Below are positions 46,221 through 56,387 of a stretch of 64,000 nt of DNA, piece after piece. Positions within the stretch are counted from its first letter, which is position 1; the number at the start of each line of letters is the position of its first letter. Origin of the DNA: Roseburia sp. 1XD42-34 (GTDB lineage: Bacteria > Bacillota > Bacilli > Bacillales > Amphibacillaceae); the NCBI RefSeq assembly GCF_009917385.1, contig NZ_QWLJ01000002.1, forward strand, positions 62,001 to 126,000, written 5' to 3'. A model generated the notes under the pieces. It had not been told where the DNA came from and did no database searches. It saw only the letters and a program-made list of their open reading frames with translations. The translations under genes were made by a program, and so were the position numbers.

Positions 46221-46412
46221 TTTTTATCCCGCATGTAAAGTGACGTAAGATTCCTGCTTCGGAATCTTGAGTTGACGCAAAAGGTCTAAGTGTGGGAAAA
46301 CGGCATCTAAATGCCCGACTCGTTTAAGGGCTTTAGGTCCTCTACCTTTCTTGGGACTAGCATTCAGTAGGAGAGGGAAGAAGACTCCTACTGAATGTAG
46401 TTTCACTTTATT
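46221..46412 (+). repeat. Family 2 structured repeat, copy C
   Basis: The copy begins one base after family 1 copy B. It has a first hairpin AAGATTCC/GGAATCTT and a right-end hairpin where CATTCAGTAGGAG (46361-46373) pairs perfectly with CTCCTACTGAATG (46385-46397). It is the best-preserved member of the family in the window. The rest of 45828-46499 contains no gene. Confidence 0.8.
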
Positions 46413-46499
46413 TACAGCTTTATACTGCTGTAAACTTTTAAATATATAGAGTACAAGGGCAACCATCAGGAAACATTTTACCTAGAGGAGGATATCTGC

Positions 46500-47291
46500 A
46501 TGACAAAGCAAATTAGTATAAAAGAACTGAGGACCATAGAAGAATTATATGAGATGCAACGTGTAGAGGAAGCGGTTTGGCATGCTCCTCCAACCCCAAT
46601 TCACCAAACGTATACTGCTTTAAATCATGGTGGTATTCTATTAGGAGCATATGATAAAGATCAAATGGTTGGCTTTATTTATAGCTTTGCTGGATATGAT
46701 GGGGAACATCCATACTTATGTTCTCATATGTTAGGCATTCTCCCTGAATATCGTAAAGCGGGATTAGGTTTAAAGCTGAAATATAAACAAGCAGAAATTG
46801 CCCAAAATCTTGGCTATGGCATGATGACATGGACGTTTGATCCACTTGAAAGCTTAAATGCATATTTAAACCTTCATAAAATTGGAGCAGTAGGCGTTCA
46901 ATATAAGGAAAATCATTACGGTAAGTTAAGTGGGAAGCTAAATCATGGACTGCCTACAGATCGGATTCAAATAGAGTGGAGATTTGCTGAGCAAAGATTG
47001 AATATGCCCATTGAACTTGATGAAGCAAACATATTATTGCATGCTGATCAAGATGGAAATCCAATTGTAGCACGACTATTCTATGACCAATCTAGCTTAG
47101 TAACCGATCACTGGTTGGTTGGTATTCCAACCAATTTTCAATCCATAAAGCAAGCAGATGTTTCGCTTGCAATGACGTGGCGCCTCCGAACAAGAGAAGT
47201 CTTTCAAAAGCTATTTGCGGAAGGATTCAAAGCTAGAGATGTTATTCGTAAGCAAACAGAAAACATCTGCTTTTACTATTTTACTAAATAG
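46500..47291 (+). CDS. GNAT superfamily acetyltransferase (COG3375-like)
   Basis: The 263-residue protein has the GNAT acetyl-CoA motif in HMLGILPEYRKAGLGLKLKYKQ (near residue 75-95), followed by GYGMMTWTFDPLESLNAYLNLHKIGA. The second half carries a conserved LPTDRIQIEWRF. This matches the predicted acetyltransferases of COG3375. The acceptor is unknown. The ribosome binding site is GAGGAGG, and it stands alone between repeats and a pullulanase relic. Confidence 0.8.
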   Translation: MTKQISIKELRTIEELYEMQRVEEAVWHAPPTPIHQTYTALNHGGILLGAYDKDQMVGFIYSFAGYDGEHPYLCSHMLGILPEYRKAGLGLKLKYKQAEIAQNLGYGMMTWTFDPLESLNAYLNLHKIGAVGVQYKENHYGKLSGKLNHGLPTDRIQIEWRFAEQRLNMPIELDEANILLHADQDGNPIVARLFYDQSSLVTDHWLVGIPTNFQSIKQADVSLAMTWRLRTREVFQKLFAEGFKARDVIRKQTENICFYYFTK

Positions 47292-47418
47292 CATAGTAGT
47301 CACCTGCAAAGTGGAAAAGTCACCTCACCAGAGAAAATTATGAAAAGACTATGTATATCACCTGACAATTAGACATAAATTTTGCTATAAATAATTCATG
47401 ACTTTGTAACACGAGAAA

Positions 47419-47459
47419 AGTCCCCTCTAAGTACTGTTTTAAATTAGTTAGGAGGGGCT
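47419..47459 (+). terminator. Hairpin after the GNAT gene
   Basis: AGTCCCCTCTAA pairs with TTAGGAGGGGCT across a 17-base loop. No U-tract follows; instead the right arm contains AGGAGGGG just before ATG 47463, which opens a 14-codon frame. It could be a terminator or a hairpin masking that ribosome binding site. The 14-codon frame is not called as a gene. Nothing else is seen in 47292-47731 except a cre-like TGCAAACGTTTTAC at about 47699. Confidence 0.4.
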
Positions 47460-47731
47460 CTTATGTATAATCGACAAAATGTTAATCCGATAACTTCAAT
47501 ATATTAATATCTTTCGTACAAACGGAAGAAGAGAAGAAAGGTTAAATGGTGCGATTAGTTCCAGAGAATACTTCGTATATTTACTAAAAATAGAATTGAT
47601 TTATGGATATTTTTATGTTAATCTACAAGTTAAGAAACCGCTTGCATAGCATCTATCAAATAAAGGAAGTGGAGTACATTTATTTTTTTGGTCATTTATG
47701 CAAACGTTTTACCGAAAAGGGAGAAATTAAG

Positions 47732-50700
47732 TTGCCGAAAAATGGAAAAGCACTATCTGTTTTTCTAGTTTTACTAATGACCTTTAGTCTTATTGCCCCA
47801 CTCAGTAATGGCTAAGGAAGAAGATAGGCAACTACAAGGGCGGCCCGTCATCGACAAAGATGGAAATGTAACGTTTGAAGCAATTCACGAGAGAAGGAAC
47901 AGCTATACTTGTTAGGTAGCTTTCATGACTGAAATGTTGAAAAAGCAATTGAAATGGAAAACAAGGATGGAACATTTGGATATGGGACGATGTTGCTGCC
48001 CCATCTGAAGGATGGCCTGACGGAGCAGTAAGCGCTGCTGGTATTAATGAGCATGGCGCTTATTACGATATTCAATTAGCAAAAGAGGCAGAGAAAATTG
48101 GTTTTTTATTTGTAAATTAGCGTAGCGGAGAGCAAACAGGAAATTATCATTTTTCGATGTTAGAGCATAAAGAAATTTTTGTTAAAGATGGTGATGAACA
48201 GGTGTATACGGACCCAACTGGGAAAGTAGAAACAGCCCTCCTTTCTGGGGCAGTCGTAGCCAAAGATACGATTCAATTGCGTTTTTCCAGTATAAAAGAT
48301 TTAGATTTGAAGAAGTTATTAAGCGATATCGTAGTGCAGGATGAAAAGGGGAACAAAATAAACATAACGAATGACAAGAAAGTCGATCATAAAGTATTGG
48401 AGGTTAATGGTGAGTTTTCCGCCATTCATACAACACTTACTGTAACTTATGGTGATAAAACGCTCAAACTAACAGACAGTTGGAAATTAATAGATGAGCT
48501 ATATGCTTATAATGAAGATTTAGGTGCAACATTACATGAGAATGGAACAGCGACGTTAAAAATATGGTCACCAAAAGCAGAAAATGTAACTGTGGTACTA
48601 TATGACAAAGACAACCAATATAAAGTAGTTCGCGATGAAATACCAATGCAACTAGGGGAGCGGGGCGTGTGGGAAGTAAAGCTCAATAAAGAAAATACGG
48701 GCTTGGACAATCTTAAAGGCTATTATTATCATTATAAGATGACACATCATGGAAAGACAAAGCTAACCCTTGATCCATACGCAAAATCAATGGCAGCATG
48801 GGCAAATCCAGGAAATGGTGGGAAATATCCAATTGGAAAAGCAGCAATTGTCAATCCACCTGAGATTGGTCCAGCCTTAAATTTTGCGACTATTGATGGT
48901 TTCGAAAAGCGCGAAGATGCTATTATTTATGAAGTTCATGTGAGAGACTTTACTTCAGATCCCGCAATTGAAGATGAACTAAATGCTCGATTTGGTACAT
49001 TTTCTTCCTTTATCGATAAACTGGATTATATTAAAGAATTAGGTGTCACGCATATTCAGCTGCTTCCTGTCATGAGTTATTACTTTGCTAATGAGTGGGA
49101 TAATAAGAAGAGATTACTAGATTGGTCATCGACTGGGAATAATTATAATTGGGGGTATGACCCACATAGTTACTTTTCACTATCTGGGATGTATTCTGAA
49201 AATCCGGATGATCCTGAACTGCGAATTGCGGAATTTAAGCGGTTAATCCATGAAATTCATAAACGAGATATGGGTGTCGTTTTGGATGTTGTGTATAACC
49301 ATACTGCTAAAGTTGAGATTTTTGAGGATTTGCTGCCAAATTACTATCATTTTATGGATAAGGATGGTACTCCTCGTGAAAGCTTTGGTGGCGGGCGTCT
49401 TGGTACAACTCATGCTATGTCACGAAAAGTGCTTGTCGATTCCATTTCATACTGGGTAGAAGAATTCAAAATTGACGGTTTTCGCTTTGATATGATGGGA
49501 GACCACGATGCCGAAAGTATTCAAGCGGCTTATGATAGGGCAAAGCAGTTAAATCCAAATATAATCATGATTGGAGAGGGATGGCGAACGTACGTTGGCG
49601 ATGAAGGTGAAAAAGTGATGCCAGCGGATCAAGATTGGATGCAACATACGGATAGTGTTGCTGTTTTCTCCGATGAATTTAGAAATGAATTGAAATCGGG
49701 TTTTGGCAGTGAAGGTCAACCAAGATTCTTAACCGGTGGGGCTAGAAACATTCAGCAAATTTTTGATAATGTCACTGCAAATCCGCAGAATTTTGTCGCT
49801 GATGATCCGGGTGATGTCGTTTCCTATATTGCTGCACATGATAATTTGACGTTGCACGATGTTATTGCTCAATCGATTATGAAAGACCCTGAATACCATG
49901 AAGAAGAAATCCATAAACGGATAAGAATTGGCAATGCGATGGTTTTAACTGCACAAGGGAAAGCCTTTATCCATGCTGGTCAAGAGTTTGGGCGAACAAA
50001 ACAGTTTAGAACGGAGACGTCAGAAGCTCCGTATAAATCAACCTATATGACAGATAAAGAGGGAAAACCATTTGTTTATCCATATTTCATTCATGATTCC
50101 TATGATTCTACAGATGCTATTAATAAGATTGATTGGAAGATGGCGACGGATAAAGGACGATACCCGACTCAAAATGCTACACGTGAATATACAGCAGGCT
50201 TAATCAAACTCCGACGCTCAACCGATGCGTTTACGTTAGGAACCATGGAAGAGATAAAAACCAACGTAAAACGCATCGAAGCCCCAGAGGTTCAAAAGGA
50301 AGATTTAGTAATTGGATACCAAGCATCGTCTTCTGATGGTTCGAAGGTGTATCAAGTATTTGTAAATGCAGATAGTAAAGAACGTAAATTTACGCTAAAG
50401 AATACGGATTTGGCCAAAGGAAAAGTAATTGTGGATGCGAATACAGCTGGGACAGAGGAAATTAAGCATCCGATTGGTGTTAAAATAGCAGCTAACCAGA
50501 TTAAGTTAGCGCCGTTAACAACTGCTGTTGTAAAAATATACCATAAAAATGAGGGCACAGAGGAGACGGATAATACTCATACACCACAATGTCTAGGCAA
50601 GAAAAGAAGACAGATGAAGAACAGACGTCGGAAGTGGATAAAGATAAAAACAAAGAACAAGAGAATCAACATAAAAACAAAGGACAGGATTGAATTAAGA

Positions 50701-50908
50701 TAAAGATAGAGAACGAGGAAACCAAGATGAAAACAAAGGGTTGAATCAAGATAAAAAACAAACGAGTGAAGGAAATAAAGTAACGAAAAAGCAAGGAGAA
50801 GAGCTTCCTAATACAGCAACTTCCTTCTACAATTGGCTCTTAACTGGCTTTATATTCGTTCTTATCGGTGTAGGGTTATATATTTATAAGCGGAAAAAAC
50901 AGCACTAA
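47732..50908 (+). pseudogene. Secreted LPXTG-anchored type I pullulanase, decayed
   Basis: TTG 47732 follows AGGGAG and starts a signal peptide (LPKNGKALSVFLVLLMTFSL). Stops and frameshifts break 47813-48120, where fragments of a pullulanase starch-binding domain are readable (DVAAPSEGWPDGAVSAAG). From 48157 one frame covers the CBM48-like and GH13 catalytic domains with YNWGYDPHSYF, nucleophile Asp in GFRFDMMG, acid/base Glu in MIGEGW and AAHDNLT. A frameshift near 50570 separates the Lys-rich linker; the end is found in another frame with LPNTA at 50804-50818, a membrane segment and YKRKKQH. The enzyme would have debranched alpha-1,6-glucans on the cell surface. The catalytic domain is intact but secretion and anchoring are lost. 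Confidence 0.88.
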
Positions 50909-51076
50909 GATTTTTGTTTTATATGGATTGGGCGGGAGATAGGTAGATATTTAGTAATATACTTTTGTCCTATTCCTCATCTCCTAAGTAGAAAAAATTA
51001 CCATAGATAGAAGGTCTTGACGAGACAATCTGTTTTTGTCATAATAAAGTAAAGTTAAATATGGTACCTTTAATTC

Positions 51077-51215
51077 AGTCCTGTGAGGCTGACAAGGAAA
51101 CGGATAAGTTGATGGAATTATTGTATGAGCGAATACAACCTATGTGGGTGTATAGCTAGCAATGAATCTATTTAACGAGAAAGGCTTCTTGTCACATTTG
51201 GCAGGAAGCTTTTTA
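51077..51215 (+). promoter_or_regulatory. PyrR-type transcription attenuator of codBA
   Basis: AGTCCTGTGAGGCTGACAAGG (starting 51077) matches the conserved PyrR-binding loop of pyr attenuators (ARUCCNGNGAGGYU). Downstream, AAGGCTTCTTGTC (51181-51193) pairs along 13 positions, with G-U pairs, with 51200-51212, followed by TTTTT, forming an intrinsic terminator 48 bases before codB. UMP-bound PyrR would favour termination, tying cytosine uptake and deamination to pyrimidine need. The other part of 50909-51262 has no gene. Confidence 0.82.
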
Positions 51216-51262
51216 CTTCCTTTCTGTTTTGGTATGGTACCAACAACTAGGAGGAAAACAGA

Positions 51263-52531
51263 ATGAAAAACATTGATAAAGAATTCTCACTGACAGCAGT
51301 ACCTTCATCTTATCGCAACGGCTTTTGGAAAACACTCGTAGTTATGCTTGGGCTAACCTTTTTCTCAGCTAGCATGTGGTCTGGTGGAGAACTAGGACAA
51401 GGGCTATCTTTTATACAATTTATGGCGATTGTCCTTGCAGGTAATCTTATTTTAGGCGCATATACGGGTTTATTAGCATATATGGCTGCAAAAACAGGAT
51501 TGTCTACGCATTTACTTGCTCGTTACGCATTTGGGGAGAAAGGTTCTTATCTTGCCTCATTTTTATTAGCTTTTACACAAATTGGCTGGTTCGGAGTTGG
51601 AACAGCAATGTTTGCAGTACCAGTACAAAAAGTTACCGGCATTGACATCTATGTCCTTATTGCTGTTGCTGGTATATTAATGACATTTACAGCCTTCTTT
51701 GGAATGAAAGCATTGGCTATAATTAGCTTTATTGCGGTACCATTAATCGCTCTTCTTGGAGGAACCTCTGTTATAAAAGCAACAGAAAGTTTAGGAGGGT
51801 GGCAAGGCCTATTGCAATATGAACCGACGGAAACGATGACTTTAGCAGTTGCTCTTACCATTTGCATTGGTTCTTTCATCAGTGCTGGGACATTAACTCC
51901 TGATTTCACAAGGTTTGCACGGAGAAAACGGTCGGCAGTAATTGCTACAGTAGTCGCCTTTTTCATCGGAAACTCACTCATGTTCTTGTTTGGTGCGGTA
52001 GGCTCTGTTGCAACTGGCCAAGCTGATATTTCTGAAGTAATGTTCATGCAGAATTTAATTCTCCCAGCGATTATCGTCTTAGGCTTAAACATATGGACAA
52101 CCAATGATAATGCTTTGTATGCTTCAGGACTTGGACTTTCAAACATTACCAAAATACCAAAACATAAGATCGTCATTTTTAATGGAATAATTGGGACACT
52201 TGGAGCAATGTGGCTGTACGAGAATTTCATAGGATTTTTAACTATGCTTGGTTCTGCGTTACCCCCAATCGGCGCTATCTTGTTAGCTGATTTTTTCATC
52301 GTCCATCGTGGCAATTATCGTGCGTTCCATAAAATGACATTTAAAGCTGTTAATTGGATTGCTTTAATTGCTTGGGGCGCGGGAATTGCAGCAGCAACTT
52401 TATTACCAGGTATACCACCAATTAATGCGTTAATTAGTTCTGCAGCCATCCATGTTGCAGGTACCAAGCTTACTATGAGTGTAAAGGAAAAAGAAGTAAT
52501 AATTCCTAAAACAGAAAAGGTGGGTCACTAA
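51263..52531 (+). CDS. codB: Cytosine permease (NCS1 family)
   Basis: The 422-residue membrane protein has about twelve hydrophobic segments and NCS1/CodB features: TPDFTRFARRKRSAV in the middle, WTTNDNALYASGLGLSNI near residue 275, and the C-terminal GIPPINALISSAAIHV. It imports cytosine for the deaminase that follows directly. The ribosome binding site is AGGAGG. Together with codA it lies behind a PyrR-type attenuator. Confidence 0.92.
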   Translation: MKNIDKEFSLTAVPSSYRNGFWKTLVVMLGLTFFSASMWSGGELGQGLSFIQFMAIVLAGNLILGAYTGLLAYMAAKTGLSTHLLARYAFGEKGSYLASFLLAFTQIGWFGVGTAMFAVPVQKVTGIDIYVLIAVAGILMTFTAFFGMKALAIISFIAVPLIALLGGTSVIKATESLGGWQGLLQYEPTETMTLAVALTICIGSFISAGTLTPDFTRFARRKRSAVIATVVAFFIGNSLMFLFGAVGSVATGQADISEVMFMQNLILPAIIVLGLNIWTTNDNALYASGLGLSNITKIPKHKIVIFNGIIGTLGAMWLYENFIGFLTMLGSALPPIGAILLADFFIVHRGNYRAFHKMTFKAVNWIALIAWGAGIAAATLLPGIPPINALISSAAIHVAGTKLTMSVKEKEVIIPKTEKVGH

Positions 52532-53797
52532 TTGATTATAAAAAATGCTACATTACGTAATAAAACGGGATTATGGGATATTGTTCTTCAAGATAAGACC
52601 ATAGTGTCTATTTCCCCAGCTGAAAACGGACTGCAAGAGGGGGACCTCCTTGATGTCGATGGTTCCCTAGTGCTGGCACCTTTTATTGAGCCGCATATTC
52701 ATCTTGATACAACGTTAACAGCTGGAGAACCACAATGGAATGAAAGTGGCACATTATTTGAAGGGATTCAACGTTGGTCGGAGCGAAAACAATCGTTAAC
52801 GTATGAAGATGTGAAGAAGAGAGCTGTGAAGGCTTTGAAATGGCAAATTGCTCAAGGTATCCAGCACGTTCGTACACATGTAGATGTAACCGATCCAAAG
52901 CTAACAGCGCTGCGGGCATTGCTGGAAGTGAAAGAAGAGATGGCGAAATATGTGGATTTGCAATTGGTTGCTTTCCCACAAGAAGGAGTTTTATCGTACC
53001 CAAATGGGCAGGAATTGCTGGAGGAAGCGCTAAAGCTAGGAGCAGATGTCGTAGGAGGGATCCCCCATTTTGAATTTACGAGAGAATACGGTGTGGATTC
53101 TTTACGAATTGTTTTTGATCTTGCCGAAAAATATGATCGATTGGTTGACATCCACTGTGATGAAATAGATGATGAACAGTCGCGATTTGTCGAAGTAGTG
53201 GCAAAAGAAGCGTATGAGCGAGGACTAGGATCTAAAGTGACTGCCAGTCATACTACAGCAATGGGATCTTACAATGATGCTTATACTTATAAATTGTTCC
53301 GTTTATTAGAAATATCCGAGATCAATTTTGTTTCCAATCCGCTTGTTAATATCCATTTACAAGGTCGCTTTGATACCTATCCAAAACGCCGTGGTCTAAC
53401 TCGTGTGAAGGAATTATTGGAAGCGGGAATGAATGTGTGTTTTGGTCATGATGATATTTTTGATCCATGGTATCCTCTGGGCACAGGAAATATGCTCCAG
53501 GTACTTCATATGGGAATTCACGCCTCGCAACTATTAGGCTATGAACAAATTGTTCATTCTATTGATCTAATTACAACAAACAGTGCCAAAACGTTGAACC
53601 TTGAACAGGAATATGGGATAGAGGTTGGAAAGCCAGCTAATTTAATTGTTTTGGATGCGGAAAATGAATATGAAGCGATTCGCAAGCAAGCTGTCGTCAC
53701 TCATTCTATTCGCAATGGAAATATGATTACTAAGACAACACCGAGTAAAACAAAGATAAATTTAGGCATAGAAGAGCATATCCATTTTACGAGATGA
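52532..53797 (+). CDS. codA: Cytosine deaminase
   Basis: The TTG start directly follows the codB stop and uses AAGGTGGG. The 421-residue amidohydrolase has the metal ligands in [34 protein letters not shown] and [19 protein letters not shown], all typical of CodA. It deaminates cytosine to uracil, feeding pyrimidine salvage. Length and motifs are complete. Confidence 0.93.
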   Translation: MIIKNATLRNKTGLWDIVLQDKTIVSISPAENGLQEGDLLDVDGSLVLAPFIEPHIHLDTTLTAGEPQWNESGTLFEGIQRWSERKQSLTYEDVKKRAVKALKWQIAQGIQHVRTHVDVTDPKLTALRALLEVKEEMAKYVDLQLVAFPQEGVLSYPNGQELLEEALKLGADVVGGIPHFEFTREYGVDSLRIVFDLAEKYDRLVDIHCDEIDDEQSRFVEVVAKEAYERGLGSKVTASHTTAMGSYNDAYTYKLFRLLEISEINFVSNPLVNIHLQGRFDTYPKRRGLTRVKELLEAGMNVCFGHDDIFDPWYPLGTGNMLQVLHMGIHASQLLGYEQIVHSIDLITTNSAKTLNLEQEYGIEVGKPANLIVLDAENEYEAIRKQAVVTHSIRNGNMITKTTPSKTKINLGIEEHIHFTR

Positions 53798-53818
53798 ATG
53801 TTGAAGGTGAAAAATAAA

Positions 53819-53847
53819 AACCTGCTGGGCTCATCCAGCGGGTTTTC
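53819..53847 (+). terminator. Terminator of codBA
   Basis: AACCTGCTGG pairs with CCAGCGGGTT across a 6-base loop and is followed by TTTTC. It lies 21 bases after the codA stop. Confidence 0.85.
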
Positions 53848-54034
53848 AAATGGAAAATAATTATAGGAAGTAAGCTTATCAAAGTTAGGGACGTTTTCCA
53901 TAACTTGAGACAAAGTAAAAGAAAAGCAAAAAAGCTTTTTCCTCCCATGTTAAATTAAATCAATCTCTCTTGCTAGAGTTTTTTTAAGCTTTTAAAAAAT
54001 CCCCATCTGTAATCAAAGGCTCTTTCCTGCTTTT

Positions 54035-55105
54035 TTAGAAGGACTCCAAGTCAGCATCGTTCTGTGGCATCAGAAATGCGTGCTGACTAGCTGTATGTAA
54101 ATCGCGCCAAATACGGTTTATGGTTGAGGTTTCTTTCACTGCTTGCATCCCAATTAGCCTAAACAATTTGTCTGCTCCCTTTAATACAGTAGACACTGTA
54201 TTTTTACAGCACGTAGAAAACGCTTCCTGTTGCCTTTCTGTGATCGTATTCTTATCAGTATGTTGTTTCCACAAGCTATCAAGCTGTTGATAAAACACGG
54301 CTTTTGCTTGATTCATTTTCTCCGCTTCTGTTTTTAAAACATAGGTAGAAAACGTGAGTCGATCTGTTTGCCAAACAGAGCTTTTTTCTTGAAATGTGGC
54401 TTTTGTTTCTTCCATATAGCGCTCTCCAATTCCTAGTACGATAGCAGTAAACGATGCCTGTGAAAAAGGAATGAACGGAAAGTCGTAAATAGGCTCTTCC
54501 AGTTGGTATTGCTTCTTGAAAATGGAAAACGTACGATAGGTTGGTGCAAATTGATCTGTAATACGAATCGTATGACTACTTGTCCCCTTCAATCCCATAG
54601 CATTCCAGTCCTCTATTACTTCTACTTGCTCTGGTTTGAAAATAAACGACAGGAGCTTCGTGTCATTCTCAGCATTTGTTTTCGCAGTAGCAGTAAATAT
54701 AGTTGCATATTGGGAACCGCTGCAATAATGCCACTCTCCATTCACAATATATCCACCTTCTACTTCTTTTGCTATTCCAGCAGGAAATCCACTGCCAGCA
54801 ATGACCGCATCTTTAGGAGTATAAAAAACTTTGGCTGCTTGTTCTGTGAAGTTCGGTGCAAACATGCCGCCACCAGAACCTATCGTCACTAACCAGCCAA
54901 ACGTTCCATCAATATACGAGCAATGCTGAAATGTGCGAATGGCTTCGGATAATGGAAGCATTGCTCCACCTAATGTTTGTGGTAGGAATAACTTGAATAG
55001 CTGCTTGTCTATGATAAAAGTTAGCAGTTTTTCGCTAATTGCTTTCGTTTGTTCGCTGTTTTTTACTTCATTTCGTATCCAAGAAATTTCACTGTTGGTA
55101 AACAT
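54035..55105 (-). CDS. Acyl-CoA dehydrogenase-like flavoprotein
   Basis: The 356-residue protein has the three-part layout of acyl-CoA dehydrogenases: an N-terminal helical domain, a beta domain with IVNGEWHYCSGSQYATIF and GLKGTSSHTIRITDQF, and a C-terminal helical domain. The WHYCSGS and GLKGTSS segments resemble the group D flavin monooxygenase branch (DszC/HpaB-like). It may therefore be an oxygenase using reduced flavin rather than a beta-oxidation enzyme. The typical catalytic Glu is not obvious. It stands alone on the minus strand with a GGGAAG site. The 377 bases upstream (55106-55482) contain nothing else recognisable. Confidence 0.75.
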   Translation of the reverse strand: MFTNSEISWIRNEVKNSEQTKAISEKLLTFIIDKQLFKLFLPQTLGGAMLPLSEAIRTFQHCSYIDGTFGWLVTIGSGGGMFAPNFTEQAAKVFYTPKDAVIAGSGFPAGIAKEVEGGYIVNGEWHYCSGSQYATIFTATAKTNAENDTKLLSFIFKPEQVEVIEDWNAMGLKGTSSHTIRITDQFAPTYRTFSIFKKQYQLEEPIYDFPFIPFSQASFTAIVLGIGERYMEETKATFQEKSSVWQTDRLTFSTYVLKTEAEKMNQAKAVFYQQLDSLWKQHTDKNTITERQQEAFSTCCKNTVSTVLKGADKLFRLIGMQAVKETSTINRIWRDLHTASQHAFLMPQNDADLESF

Positions 55106-55482
55106 TATGGTCTTCCCATCCTTTTGTTTTACTACCAGTATAGCATGCCGAAATATATAAAGTTACGAAAGAATTTTAAAATGAGATCAAGTATTACCTT
55201 TTCGCTTAGTGAAACGTCACTGGCTGAAGCAATAGTTTAGAGTAACTTTTATGGGCTGGAATAAATATTTGAATTATTATATAGAATTGTAGTAATGATT
55301 TTTTCTCCATTAAGAAGTACAATTTTGGATGTATGCCTAATTTTCGCTAGTAAATGATAGGACACCATTTTTTTATATTAGTGAATGGATGATGAAGTAT
55401 ATTCATGTGAATTTATGCACAATAAGCGAATGAAGGTGAAAAAATCATGTTAAAATAAAAGGAGCGCGAAACAGGAGAAAAG

Positions 55483-55560
55483 GATGTATGGAACGCATTT
55501 TTGCTTACTTTATTTGTGGGATTAGCAACTGGTTAGGAGGTTTACTAGCTTTTGTTCAAA
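55483..55560 (+). pseudogene. ZIP-type metal transporter, N-terminal remnant
   Basis: The frame encodes DVWNAFLLTLFVGLATG, and after a one-base slip LGGLLAF, which resembles the start of ZupT-like zinc transporters. The sequence stops at the family 1 repeat that begins at 55561. Only about 25 codons remain. Confidence 0.45.
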
Positions 55561-55762
55561 GATAAGAAAGTATAAAAATTGTTGCCTTGGGATACGGAAT
55601 TAACGGAATAGCCACCTCCGGCTCCATTGCCCAGCAACTAGGCAACTTCACGAATCGCCCTACGATAAGTCATCATTGGCTCGTGTCTCACCATGATTCC
55701 TAAAACTTTAGTTGCTTCGTTCCAGTTGCTACGTTGCTAACCGGGCGCTCTGCGCTTTGTTC
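55561..55762 (+). repeat. Family 1 repeat, copy C (internally deleted)
   Basis: The copy has the family start GATAAGAAAGTATAAAAATT and end CGGGCGCTCTGCGCTTTGTTC but lacks about 60 internal bases after TCATCATTGGCTCGTG. The left flank is a ZIP-transporter remnant and the right flank is a galactitol EIIC remnant, each cut at the repeat border. Confidence 0.8.
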
Positions 55763-55764
55763 GT

Positions 55765-56347
55765 CCGGCTAGCTATCCAAATGAGTGCGGTTATGTTGTT
55801 GTTGCCCTAAATGTAGCTTTATTAATGGAGGGGCTTACACCGATTTCAGAAGCAGCGGAGCGTTTGTTAAACAGCGCTTTCCAGGAAAAGATTTATATAT
55901 TGGTATGGATAGTGCGTTAGCGGTAGGGCACCCAATTGTGTTGTCAGCATCATTGTTGTTGGTACCTATTACTTTACTATTAGCTGCTACATTACCAGGA
56001 AATAAAGGATTGCCTTTTACAGACTTAGCCACTATTCCATTTCTGATTGCTTTAATGGTTCCAGTGTTCAGCGGGAATATAGTGCGCGCGATTATTGGTG
56101 GCTCCATTTATATGGGGATCGGTCTTTATATTGCAACTTGGTAGCTCCTTTAGTAACAAGTACAGCGATTCATGCAGGTTTTGATATAGGAAGTTATTCG
56201 AATATTTCAGCACTCGTAGAGGGAGCTGTTTGGACGACCTTTCCTTTTGTTTGGTTACCGAACGTACTGAATTGGCTCAGTATTGTATTTTTGGGAGCAA
56301 TCATAGTTATTTTAATGATATATATGAATAAAGTAAGATCTAATTAA
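55765..56347 (+). pseudogene. Decayed galactitol-type PTS EIIC, C-terminal half
   Basis: The homology to the intact EIIC starts near its residue 250 and runs to the C-terminus, with frameshifts near 55850 and at 56143 (IATW then stop). Conserved blocks FPGKDLYIGMDSALAVGHP and PFTDLATIPFLIALMVP are readable. The N-terminal half is absent; the family 1 repeat occupies the break. The gene cannot make a transporter. Confidence 0.88.
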
Positions 56348-56387
56348 AATTTTGTAGAAATGATAATGATAAGGGGAGATGGTCATA

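Noticed and set aside
47463..47507. 14-codon leader peptide after the GNAT gene
   Set aside because: It has a strong AGGAGGGG site, but that site is also the arm of a hairpin, and no regulated gene with matching codons follows.
47699..47712. cre site for the pullulanase
   Set aside because: TGCAAACGTTTTAC has several mismatches to the strict consensus, so it was only mentioned and not called as a feature.
51649..52314. Minus-strand frame of 221 codons opposite codB
   Set aside because: It is a shadow of a membrane-protein gene; codB on the plus strand has full NCS1 features and a good start.
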